NCBI GenBank assembly: GCA_934561175.1 | Contig: CAKTFW010000023.1 | Span: forward strand, 1-22,464 | Direction: 5' to 3' | Length of the DNA: 22,464 nucleotides | Source of the DNA: an uncultured Oscillospiraceae bacterium | GTDB lineage: Bacteria; Bacillota; Clostridia; Oscillospirales; Oscillospiraceae | Shown: positions 5,898-12,260 of the stretch, piece by piece | Layout of the letters: the number at the start of each line of letters is the position of its first letter | Numbering within the stretch: position 1 is the first letter of the stretch | Translations under genes and position numbers: made by a program | The notes under the pieces: generated by a model | Told to the model about the DNA's origin: nothing | What the model saw: only the letters and a program-made list of their open reading frames with translations | The model's database searches: none

Positions 5898-5933
5898 CCC
5901 CTCACCGGTAATGACTGGTGAGGGGCTTTTTTT
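5896..5933 (+). terminator. Terminator of array unit 3
   Basis: AGCCCCTCACCGGT (5896-5909) pairs with ACTGGTGAGGGGCT (5913-5926), allowing one mismatch near the loop, and is followed by seven further T residues. It is a strong intrinsic terminator. Confidence 0.88.
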
Positions 5934-5958
5934 GCCCAAAAGGAACAGAATCTGACAG

Positions 5959-5987
5959 TTGCCGGCGCGTGCAGGTTCTGGTATAAT
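5959..5987 (+). promoter_or_regulatory. Promoter of the phospholipase-like gene
   Basis: TTGCCG (5959-5964), 17 bases, TATAAT (5982-5987), with an extended -10 TG at 5979-5980. It lies 26 bases before the start codon at 6013. Confidence 0.8.
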
Positions 5988-6012
5988 CGGTGGGTAAACA
6001 GGAGGGAATCCC

Positions 6013-6891
6013 ATGCCGAATTTTTATGCACATATTCGCTATGGCCAGTCGGTGTATGAGGCGTTGCCAGCAGCCTTGCAGCAGCGTTTGGAGCCAGAGC
6101 TGGACGCGTTTTATTATGGCCTGTCCGGCCCGGATCCGCTGATGTTCTGGCCGACGACGGTGCAGGCCGCGCGAATGGTGCATCGGCAGCCAGGGATGAT
6201 GGCGGTGGATTGTTTCCGGGACGCGATCCAGGCATATATGCCGATGGCTTTGGGATATACGGCGGGCTTCTTTTGCCATTTTATGCTGGATTGTGCCTGC
6301 CACCCTTATGTAATTGCTAATGCAACGCGGCACTTGAACCACACTGCAATGGAAGTGGAGTTTGATCGGATTCTCAGTCTGGCAGCAGGACAGACGCCGC
6401 GTTCTCAGCGGCCGATTCCGCGGCTGCCTGCACCGGGATTGGTGAGCCGTGTCGCAGTGCTGCCCTATGGCGGGAAAGTCCGTCCGGTTACTTACCGGAT
6501 GGCGACACGATGTTTTTATCGTGCCTCTGCCATGCTGACCTGGTCACAGGGAACAGTTATGCGTAATGTGATCAATGGAATTGGGCATTTACCAGGCTGC
6601 AGCAAAGTGCTGGGTGCTGTACCGGGAAAGGAACCGGCACCGCACGCACCGCGGCACGCGGCAGAACTGATTGCAAGAATGAAGGATGCAGTTGCGCCGG
6701 GAGCAGAGATTGTCTGTGCCGTGCTGGCCGGGAATGCGCCGCTGCCGGATATTCTGAACCGGAATTTTTACGGCGTGGATCCAATCCGTGGTTATGAGGA
6801 TGAATTGACACGCATGCGGCGGGATACCAATGGCGAAAATCCAGAAGGAGACGATTATGAAAGATCCGGAAATGACACTTTGTACCGGTAG
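6013..6891 (+). CDS. Zinc-dependent phospholipase C-like protein
   Basis: A 292-residue protein of the zinc-dependent phospholipase C / S1-P1 nuclease-like fold. Candidate metal ligands are H7 (FYAHIRYG), D41 (GPDP), H89 and D93 in HFMLD, H97, and H110 and E114 in HTAME. The HxxxD and HxxxE pairs match those of Bacillus cereus phospholipase C (H118/D122 and H142/E146). No signal peptide is visible; the N-terminus is MPNFYAHIRYG, so it is probably cytoplasmic, unlike secreted family members. The start is set by AGGAGG seven bases before ATG. The 3' end overlaps the deacylase gene by 35 bases, so they form one operon. The substrate is unknown; clostridial members of this group are mostly uncharacterised. 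Confidence 0.8.
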   Translation: MPNFYAHIRYGQSVYEALPAALQQRLEPELDAFYYGLSGPDPLMFWPTTVQAARMVHRQPGMMAVDCFRDAIQAYMPMALGYTAGFFCHFMLDCACHPYVIANATRHLNHTAMEVEFDRILSLAAGQTPRSQRPIPRLPAPGLVSRVAVLPYGGKVRPVTYRMATRCFYRASAMLTWSQGTVMRNVINGIGHLPGCSKVLGAVPGKEPAPHAPRHAAELIARMKDAVAPGAEIVCAVLAGNAPLPDILNRNFYGVDPIRGYEDELTRMRRDTNGENPEGDDYERSGNDTLYR

Positions 6892-7429
6892 GCCGCAAGT
6901 GACAGATGGGCGGCTTCCAAAAGAGATTGCCTGTTATGATTTGCTGGACAAGCTGCAGATTCTCTATTGGCGTGTTGACCACACCCCGCGGGATACGATT
7001 GCGGCGTGTGAGGAGATCGACGAGATCATGCATACGAAAATGTGCAAGAATCTGTTTCTCTGCAATCGGCAGAAAACGGCGTTTTACCTGCTGTTGATCG
7101 ACGGCGATAAGAGCTTCCGCACCAGCAGCTTTTCCAAACTGTTGGGGGTGTCCCGATTGTCCTTCGGCGATGCAGAGCATATGGCGTCGCTGCTGGATTT
7201 GACGCCTGGTTCTGTAAGCGTACTGGGATTGATGAATGACACGGAACGGCAGGTGCAGCTTGTTATCGACCGGGATGTGGCGCAGCTGGAGTACCATGGC
7301 TGCCATCCGTGCATCAATACCTCCAGCCTGAAACTTCGAACCACAGACTTGTTGGAAAAATTCTTGCCGGCAGTTGGCCATACACCGATGATTTTGGACT
7401 TGCCAAAAGAAGAACCGGCACAGGAATAA
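6857..7429 (+). CDS. YbaK/ProX-type aminoacyl-tRNA deacylase (prolyl-tRNA editing domain protein)
   Basis: A 190-residue free-standing editing protein. The YbaK/aaRS-associated fold is seen in the YWRVDHTP segment (37-44), MCKNLFLCN with the conserved lysine K64, GVSRLSF (97-103), TPGSVSVLGLMND (116-128) and HPCINTSSLKL. Family members remove mischarged amino acids, typically alanine, from tRNA-Pro; PrdX of Clostridium is the closest named type I know. The ATG at 6857 has AAGGAG six bases upstream. An earlier in-frame ATG at 6830 has no good ribosome binding site, so 6857 is preferred. It overlaps the phospholipase-like gene by 35 bases and ends 22 bases before a terminator. Confidence 0.87.
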   Translation: MKDPEMTLCTGRPQVTDGRLPKEIACYDLLDKLQILYWRVDHTPRDTIAACEEIDEIMHTKMCKNLFLCNRQKTAFYLLLIDGDKSFRTSSFSKLLGVSRLSFGDAEHMASLLDLTPGSVSVLGLMNDTERQVQLVIDRDVAQLEYHGCHPCINTSSLKLRTTDLLEKFLPAVGHTPMILDLPKEEPAQE

Positions 7430-7451
7430 CGAAAGATTTGAAAGAGAGCGC

Positions 7452-7488
7452 AAAGCGCCCACCAGTCCGATGACTGGTGGGCGCTTTT
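7452..7488 (+). terminator. Terminator after the deacylase gene
   Basis: AAAGCGCCCACCAGT pairs perfectly with ACTGGTGGGCGCTTT around a six-base loop, ending in TTTT. Confidence 0.88.
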
Positions 7489-7584
7489 GAAATGAAACAC
7501 CGTTTTGTGGCAGGGCAAGCTGCCGGCGCATAGACTGGAGTGCGGGCAGAATGGCTCGAACAACCAATCAATGGAGTGTGTTTT

Positions 7585-8436
7585 ATGGCGATCTTTACGA
7601 ATTTTGCGACGCTGTCTTATAATGGTGGGACGACCAGTTCCAACACGGTGACAGGCGAGCTGGTTGCAGGGATCACGGCAGAAAAGATGGCGGTGGCGGA
7701 TGCGTATACCAGAAATGGAACCGTGGTGTATACGATTTCTCTGGTAAATGGCGGAACCACTGCAGTGCGTGAACTGACGGTGGCGGATGATCTGGGCGCA
7801 TATGCCTTTAACGGCGGAACTGTTTATCCGTTGCAATATGTGGATGGCACCATGCGCTATTTTGTGGATGGCATTTTGCAGTCGGCGCCGACGGTGACGG
7901 CTGGGCCGCCACTGACCATAACGGGGCTGAATGTACCGGTGGGCGGAAGCGCCATGCTGCTCTATGAGGCGGCAATTACAGGCTATGCACCGCTGGATGC
8001 AGATGGAACGATTGTGAATACTGCCACGATTACGGGCGCAGGACTCAAAACACCGCTGACCGTTACGGCAACCATCGGTACAAAAGAAGGCGCTGAACTG
8101 CGGATTCAGAAAGCGCTGTGCCCCGCAACTGTAACAGAAAACGGGCAGCTGACTTATACCTTTGTTATTGAGAATATGGGGAATACGACGGCGTCGATTG
8201 CGGACAATGTGGTACTGAGCGATACCTTTAACCCGATTCTCAAGAATATTCAGGTGGTGTACCAGGGAACTGCATGGACGGCAGGAACCCATTACACCTA
8301 TGACGAGACGACAGGGGTATTTGAGACACTTGCAGGCCAAATTCAGGTGCCGGCTGCAACTTACACCCAGAATACGGATGGAATCTGGACGGCTGCGCCG
8401 GGAACAGTCACGCTGACGGTTTCGGGAACGGTTTGA
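7585..8436 (+). CDS. DUF11-type repeat protein, no export signal seen
   Basis: A 283-residue, beta-rich protein with two DUF11-like repeats, at about residues 35-165 and 170-283. The second starts with the typical 'IQKALCPATVTENGQLTYTFVIENMGN'. DUF11 domains usually form immunoglobulin-like stalks of large surface proteins. Here the protein starts directly with MAIFTNFATLSYNGGTT and shows no signal peptide, sorting motif or membrane anchor. I chose the ATG at 7585, preceded by GGAG, because the protein then begins with a compact beta domain; the upstream frame from 7540 adds residues with no ribosome binding site. The gene stands alone between terminators at 7452-7488 and 8443-8474. Function unknown; possibly a structural or spore/coat-type protein (inference only). 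Confidence 0.75.
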   Translation: MAIFTNFATLSYNGGTTSSNTVTGELVAGITAEKMAVADAYTRNGTVVYTISLVNGGTTAVRELTVADDLGAYAFNGGTVYPLQYVDGTMRYFVDGILQSAPTVTAGPPLTITGLNVPVGGSAMLLYEAAITGYAPLDADGTIVNTATITGAGLKTPLTVTATIGTKEGAELRIQKALCPATVTENGQLTYTFVIENMGNTTASIADNVVLSDTFNPILKNIQVVYQGTAWTAGTHYTYDETTGVFETLAGQIQVPAATYTQNTDGIWTAAPGTVTLTVSGTV

Positions 8437-8442
8437 CGGAAA

Positions 8443-8474
8443 AACCGCGCAGAGCCAACAGGCTCTGCGCGGTT
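8443..8474. terminator. Convergent (bidirectional) terminator
   Basis: AACCGCGCAGAGCC pairs perfectly with GGCTCTGCGCGGTT around AACA. The minus-strand side has a run of five T residues, serving the EIIC-like gene that ends at 8482; the plus-strand side is T-poor. Confidence 0.85.
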
Positions 8475-8481
8475 GGTGCTT

Positions 8482-9558
8482 TTATGCGTCGAGAGTCAGA
8501 TCTCCCGCTTTGATCCAGCCAAGTTTGCGGCATCCAAGGCCAAGCAGCCAGGTCAGAATGGCGGGCAGGACAAAACAGATCAGAATCAGACCAACCCAAT
8601 CAAAGGCAGTGGGGACAATTGCAGTTGCGCCCTTACTGAGTGCCTTTTCTGCCGGAGACAGCCAGCCGGTCCAGACGCCGAGCGGGCCGCACAGGCCACA
8701 GGTGCCCATGCCGGAATTGATTTCTGCACCATTCATTTGCAGCTTAAACAGGCAAGTTGCAATTGGACCGGTGATTGCGGATGCAACTGTGGGCGGAATC
8801 CAGATGCGCGGATTGCGGACGATATTGGGCATTTGCAGCATGGAGGTGCCAAGACCCTGAGAGATAAGACCGCCCCAGCGGTTTTCCCGGAAGGACATCA
8901 CGGCAAAACCGACCATCTGTGCGCAGCAGCCAGCTACGGCAGCGCCGCCGGCAAGGCCGGTCAAGCCAAGAACAGAACAAATGGCTGCAGAGGAGATAGG
9001 CAGTGTCAGCGCAATTCCCACGAGTACCGAAACCGCGATGCCCATCCAGAAAGGCTGCAGCTTGGTGGCCTGCTCAATCATCAGGCCGAAAGTTCCGGCA
9101 GCAGTACCGATTGGCGGTGCAATCAGTTTGGCCAGCGCAACGCCAATGATAATCGTGACGGCTGGCATGACCAGAATATCAATTTTGGTTTCCTTGGAGA
9201 CCATTTTGCCGCATTCTGCAGAGATAATGGCAATAATCAGAACGGCAAGCGGGCCGCCGGCACCGTCTTCTGCATTGGCGGCCCAGCCGACAGCAGCCAG
9301 AGAAAACAGCACCATCGGATCTGCTTTTAGTGCATAGCCAATGGCGATAGCCATTGCGGGGCCGGAGACGGACATCGCGTAGGTGCCAATGTCAACCAGA
9401 AACGGAACATCCAACTGCAGCCCCAGTGTTTTAATAATGGTTCCAATGAGCAGCGAGCAAAACAAGCCCTGCGCCATGGCGCCCAATGCGTCGATTCCAT
9501 ACCGTTTGGCGGAGACTTCAATATTTTTTCGTTTCAAAAATGCGCGGAACTTTTCCAT
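8482..9558 (-). CDS. PTS_EIIC_2-type membrane transporter, possibly niacin-related
   Basis: A 358-residue, strongly hydrophobic protein with about nine to ten membrane segments, glycine- and alanine-rich. It resembles the PTS_EIIC_2 family (annotated as phosphotransferase sugar permease IIC), for example in 'GTYAMSVSGPAMAIAIGYALKADPMVLFSLAAVGWAANA' and the C-terminal 'CGLCGPLGVWTGW' segment. No IIA or IIB domain is fused or encoded nearby, so a phosphotransferase role is doubtful. The ATG at 9558 follows GAGAGGG by eight bases; upstream in-frame sequence crosses the operator and promoter. It is separated from the niaR gene by a terminator, but its promoter carries the palindrome at 9599-9614. 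Together with pncB and niaR next door this suggests NiaR control and perhaps niacin-related uptake (inference). Confidence 0.75.
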   Translation of the reverse strand: MEKFRAFLKRKNIEVSAKRYGIDALGAMAQGLFCSLLIGTIIKTLGLQLDVPFLVDIGTYAMSVSGPAMAIAIGYALKADPMVLFSLAAVGWAANAEDGAGGPLAVLIIAIISAECGKMVSKETKIDILVMPAVTIIIGVALAKLIAPPIGTAAGTFGLMIEQATKLQPFWMGIAVSVLVGIALTLPISSAAICSVLGLTGLAGGAAVAGCCAQMVGFAVMSFRENRWGGLISQGLGTSMLQMPNIVRNPRIWIPPTVASAITGPIATCLFKLQMNGAEINSGMGTCGLCGPLGVWTGWLSPAEKALSKGATAIVPTAFDWVGLILICFVLPAILTWLLGLGCRKLGWIKAGDLTLDA

Positions 9559-9598
9559 GGGGAGAACCCTCTCTTCTCTTTGCGTTACTGTGCAAGAT

Positions 9599-9614
9599 AT
9601 ATGTCTTGACATAT
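9599..9614. promoter_or_regulatory. Operator-like palindrome, candidate NiaR box
   Basis: ATATGTC-TT-GACATAT is a perfect seven-base inverted repeat. It is centred about 10 bases downstream of the expected transcription start of the EIIC-like gene, a position that fits repression. The nearest regulator gene is the NiaR-type repressor at 9723-10238. The match to a NiaR consensus is from memory and unverified. Confidence 0.6.
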
Positions 9615-9623
9615 GACATGCCT

Positions 9624-9651
9624 ATTATACCGGGTTCCTTCGATTTGTCAA
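9624..9651 (-). promoter_or_regulatory. Promoter of the EIIC-like gene
   Basis: On the minus strand, TTGACA (9651-9646), a 16-base spacer and TATAAT (9629-9624): a full-consensus sigma-A promoter placed directly upstream of the palindrome. Confidence 0.85.
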
Positions 9652-9687
9652 CTGCTTTTTGAGATTCAGTTGGAGAATTGCGGAGAG

Positions 9688-9720
9688 AAAAAGCCCGTCT
9701 CCAAGCGGAAGACGGGCTTT
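9688..9720 (-). terminator. Terminator of the pncB-niaR operon
   Basis: AAAGCCCGTCT pairs with AGACGGGCTTT, followed on the minus strand by TTTTT. It starts two bases after the niaR stop codon and separates that operon from the EIIC-like gene. Confidence 0.87.
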
Positions 9721-9722
9721 GG

Positions 9723-10238
9723 TCAGGTATCGGCCAGCAAAATACCGGCCTGTTGTAATGCGGTGCAGACACGCGCATAGGCATTTTCGTCCGGGCAAAG
9801 CAGTGTATGCAGATGGATTCCGTCGGTCAGCGAGGAGAGCGGCGCGGCGGCTTCCTGTGCAACTCGCTGGGCAAATTGGCTGATATCATAGCGACTGCGC
9901 AGCATCAAAGAGCCTATAAGCTGACCGTAAACCGGATGCTCGACGACAACATCCAATACAGTACAGCCATTGTCGACAATGATGTTTAATTCATCCACCA
10001 TCTGATCGGGACGGTGCAGGCAGGCAATGGTTTTGCGCAGGCCAGTTTCCGCTCGCTGCAGCAGATAGCCGCGGGGAGTGGAAGCAACCTGGTAACCAGC
10101 AGCACGCAGCAGGGCGACATCGCCGACAATGATTTGACGGCTGACTGCAAAGCGACCTGCGAGTGCAGTTGCACTGAGCGGACCGGTGGCAGCCTGCAGC
10201 GCGTCAATAATTGCCTTTCGGCGTTGTGCGGCATTCAA
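9723..10238 (-). CDS. niaR: NiaR-type transcriptional repressor (HTH_11 + 3H domain)
   Basis: A 171-residue protein with an N-terminal winged helix (about residues 4-60, 'RRKAIIDALQAATGPLSATALAGRFAVSRQIIVGDVALLRAAGY') and a C-terminal 3H domain (about 70-171). The metal-site residues of the Thermotoga NiaR homologue (H79, E87, H144, H146) appear here as H75, E83, H142 and H144. NiaR proteins sense nicotinic acid and repress genes for NAD synthesis and niacin uptake. The start is a TTG at 10238, eight bases after GGAGG and 13 bases after the pncB stop; no in-frame ATG fits this ribosome binding site. It is co-transcribed with pncB. Length is close to B. subtilis NiaR. Confidence 0.88.
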   Translation of the reverse strand: MNAAQRRKAIIDALQAATGPLSATALAGRFAVSRQIIVGDVALLRAAGYQVASTPRGYLLQRAETGLRKTIACLHRPDQMVDELNIIVDNGCTVLDVVVEHPVYGQLIGSLMLRSRYDISQFAQRVAQEAAAPLSSLTDGIHLHTLLCPDENAYARVCTALQQAGILLADT

Positions 10239-10251
10239 GGGCGATCCCTCC

Positions 10252-11700
10252 TCAGCTATTGCGTTTGAGCAGGTCCAGCTTGATGTCATAGAGCTTTTGG
10301 GACAGATCAACATAGTAGTTGTGGGGATTGTCAAAGCGCTTTACTTCGTCCCAAAGCGTATCGACCTGCTCTAAACAGTAGGTGCGGATTTCATCAAGAG
10401 AGGGCATTGTGTAGACGAGTTCACCATTTTTGAAGATTGGGACCTGTAGCTCTCGTGCTGTAAAATTGGTAATGGTTTTGGTTTTCCAGACAGCTTCCGG
10501 ATCAAAAATGGTCAGCGGTTTGCTGTCATCCACAACCTCATCGTATACGCAGAGGTAGTCGGCAATGGCTTTTCCAGTGTCGTTGCCATAAAGTCGGTAG
10601 AGCTTTTTGAAATGTGGATTCGTGATTTTGGCGGTGTTTTCACTGATTTTAATTTTTGGGGTGATAGTGCCGTCTGCTTCCTCTACGGCGGCCAGCTTGT
10701 AAACGCCGCCAAAAACCGGCTCAGATTTTGCGGTAATCAGCCGTTCGCCTACGCCGAAGGTGTCAATGCAGGCACCCTGGTCCAGCAGATCCTGAATCAG
10801 GTATTCGTCCAGCGAGTTGGAAACGGTGATTTTGCACTCCGTCCAGCCCGCGTCGTCCAGCATCTTGCGAGCTTTGCGGGTCAGATAGCTCAGGTCGCCG
10901 GAGTCGAGGCGAATGCCGCATTTGGTAATCCCCATTGGCTTGAGCACATCGTTGAAAGCACGGATTGCATCGGGAATACCGCTTTTGAGCGTGTTGTAGG
11001 TGTCGACCAGCAGCACGGCGTTGGTCGGATAGATTTCGCAATAGGTTTTGAAAGCCTCATATTGGGAGTCGAACATCTGGACCCACGCGTGCGCCATAGT
11101 ACCGCCGGCAAATACGCCGTAGCGTTGGTCAGAAATGGTGCAGGCGGTTCCGGCACAGCCGCCGATATATGCGGCGCGGGCGCCGAGAATTGCGCCATCG
11201 GCGCCTTGGGCGCGGCGGGAGCCAAACTCCAGTACAGTACGGCCAGCGGCTGCACGGACAACGCGGTTGGCCTTGGTGGCAATCAGACTCTGGTGATTGA
11301 GTGCCAGAAGCAGATAGGTTTCAACCAGCTGCGCCTGAATCGCCGGTGCACGAACGGTCAGAATTGGCTCGCGGGGAAAAACCGGCGTGCCTTCCGGTAC
11401 CGCGTAGATGTCTCCGGTGAAATGGAAATCTGCAAGGTATTCCAGGAATTCCTCACAAAACAGACCGCGGCCGCGCAAATAGGCGATATCTGCCTCGGAG
11501 AAATGCAGGTTTTTAATGTAGTCGATTACCTGCTCCAGACCGGCAGCAATGGCAAAACCGCCGCCATCCGGAATGCTGCGGAAGAATACATCAAAATAAG
11601 TGATGCGGTCCTTGTACCCGTACTTAAAATAGCCATGGCTCATTGTCATTTCGTAGAAGTCAAACAGCATGGTCATGTTTGACTGCTCGTAGTTACCCAT
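10252..11700 (-). CDS. pncB: Nicotinate phosphoribosyltransferase
   Basis: A 482-residue enzyme that makes nicotinate mononucleotide from nicotinate and phosphoribosyl pyrophosphate, the entry step of niacin salvage to NAD (Preiss-Handler pathway), in the cytosol. Recognisable segments are 'NMTMLFDFYEMTMSHGYF' near the N-terminus, 'LEFGSRRAQG' (around 155-164), 'GGTMAHAWVQMF' containing the conserved phosphorylatable histidine, 'LLVDTYNT', 'GIRLDSGDL' and 'TFGVGERLITAKSEPVFGGVYKL'. The start ATG at 11700 follows GAGGGTG with normal spacing. It leads the pncB-niaR operon. Length is normal for the larger Gram-positive type. Confidence 0.95.
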   Translation of the reverse strand: MGNYEQSNMTMLFDFYEMTMSHGYFKYGYKDRITYFDVFFRSIPDGGGFAIAAGLEQVIDYIKNLHFSEADIAYLRGRGLFCEEFLEYLADFHFTGDIYAVPEGTPVFPREPILTVRAPAIQAQLVETYLLLALNHQSLIATKANRVVRAAAGRTVLEFGSRRAQGADGAILGARAAYIGGCAGTACTISDQRYGVFAGGTMAHAWVQMFDSQYEAFKTYCEIYPTNAVLLVDTYNTLKSGIPDAIRAFNDVLKPMGITKCGIRLDSGDLSYLTRKARKMLDDAGWTECKITVSNSLDEYLIQDLLDQGACIDTFGVGERLITAKSEPVFGGVYKLAAVEEADGTITPKIKISENTAKITNPHFKKLYRLYGNDTGKAIADYLCVYDEVVDDSKPLTIFDPEAVWKTKTITNFTARELQVPIFKNGELVYTMPSLDEIRTYCLEQVDTLWDEVKRFDNPHNYYVDLSQKLYDIKLDLLKRNS

Positions 11701-11731
11701 CGTGGATCACCCTCAAACAAGAATTGCTCCA

Positions 11732-11760
11732 ATTATAGAGCCTAAAATCAGAACTGGCAA
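11732..11760 (-). promoter_or_regulatory. Promoter of pncB-niaR
   Basis: On the minus strand, TTGCCA (11760-11755), 17 bases and TATAAT (11737-11732). I see no copy of the TGTC-TT-GACA palindrome here. The -35 box lies back to back with that of the divergent thioesterase gene. Confidence 0.82.
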
Positions 11761-11768
11761 CCTTTATT

Positions 11769-11797
11769 TTGACTTTTGACCGGGAAAAAACTATAAT
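11769..11797 (+). promoter_or_regulatory. Promoter of the thioesterase gene
   Basis: TTGACT (11769-11774), 17 bases, TATAAT (11792-11797), 32 bases before the start codon. Confidence 0.85.
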
Positions 11798-11829
11798 AAC
11801 AAGCAAAAACAGAAAGCGGAGGAAACAAA

Positions 11830-12216
11830 ATGGTTCTTGCAATCGGGACATCTGCACAGGTTGAGACGACAGTCACCAAGGAAATGACAGCGCGGGAGGT
11901 TGGTTCCGGATCGCTTCTGGTATTGGCAACACCCTGTATGTGCGCGCTGATGGAAAAAGCAGCCTGCAGCTGCATCGCATCGGCGTTAGAAGAGGGCACA
12001 ACGACTGTTGGCACCCAGCTGGAGATTACCCATGATGCTGCAACGCCGGTGGGCATGTGCGTGCGTGCGGATGCGACTGTGACGGCGGTCGATGGCCGGA
12101 AGATTACCTTTTTTGTGCGGGCTTTTGATGAAAAGGGACAGATTGGCGCGGGCGTTCACACGCGCGTGGTAGTTCAGGAAGAGCGGTTCCTGCAGAAAAC
12201 CTACGACAAGTTATAA
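11830..12216 (+). CDS. FlK-like hot-dog thioesterase
   Basis: A 128-residue single-domain hot-dog protein resembling the fluoroacetyl-CoA thioesterase FlK. The FlK catalytic residues T42, E50 and H76 correspond to T34 (VLATP), E42 (LMEKAA) and H68 (EITHDA), all shifted by the same eight positions, so the active site looks intact. Such family members hydrolyse small acyl-CoA esters; in gut Clostridia the natural substrate is not known, and the fluoroacetate activity of FlK should not be assumed. The ATG at 11830 follows CGGAGG. It is a single-gene unit, divergent from pncB, with its own promoter and a terminator at 12225-12260. Confidence 0.85.
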   Translation: MVLAIGTSAQVETTVTKEMTAREVGSGSLLVLATPCMCALMEKAACSCIASALEEGTTTVGTQLEITHDAATPVGMCVRADATVTAVDGRKITFFVRAFDEKGQIGAGVHTRVVVQEERFLQKTYDKL

Positions 12217-12224
12217 GAGCGAAG

Positions 12225-12260
12225 AAAATGGCGCGTTTCCAAACGGAAACGCGCCATTTT
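12225..12260. terminator. Bidirectional terminator between thioesterase and oxidoreductase operon
   Basis: AAAATGGCGCGTTTCC pairs perfectly with GGAAACGCGCCATTTT around AAAC. It serves the thioesterase gene and the convergent oxidoreductase operon, whose last stop codon (12261-12263) abuts the stem. Confidence 0.9.

Larger units (their letters stand above)
4590..5933 (+). repeat. Three diverged tandem copies of a small promoter-microORF-terminator unit
   Basis: Three units start near 4590, 5068 and 5631. Shared elements, in order: ATATACRAAAAA-like A-rich sequence; TTGCACAATT; a -35 box, 17 bases and a -10 box; AGAAAGG followed by RTG-NNY-CCR about 15-20 bases after the predicted start of transcription; a variable middle that may hold further AGAAAGG motifs; a last micro-ORF; and a terminator beginning AGCCCCTCAC. 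The middles differ strongly in length and sequence, so the copies are old or fast-evolving, while the ends stay conserved. Spacing is irregular and the repeat is not CRISPR-like. No inverted repeats or transposase mark it as an insertion sequence. Confidence 0.85.
5705..5933 (+). ncRNA. Small transcript, array unit 3 (about 230 nt)
   Basis: The shortest unit. AGAAAGG-type motifs near 5712, 5763, 5856 and 5867 lead into MFPM, MFPMER and MSPIIRH. It ends in the strongest of the three terminators (5896-5933). It lies immediately upstream of the phospholipase-like gene, which has its own promoter at 5959-5987. No family is recognised. Confidence 0.6.

Noticed and set aside
4590..5933. CRISPR array or insertion sequence
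   Set aside because: Repeat spacing is irregular, the motif is short and degenerate, no cas genes or transposase are present, and there are no flanking inverted repeats.
5679..6014. Minus-strand frame of 111 codons opposite unit 3
   Set aside because: Cysteine- and proline-rich composition typical of a shadow frame, no ribosome binding site, and it crosses a terminator and a promoter.
10612..11682. Plus-strand frame of 356 codons opposite pncB
   Set aside because: It is a shadow of a confidently identified gene on the other strand, with no ribosome binding site and no recognisable domain.
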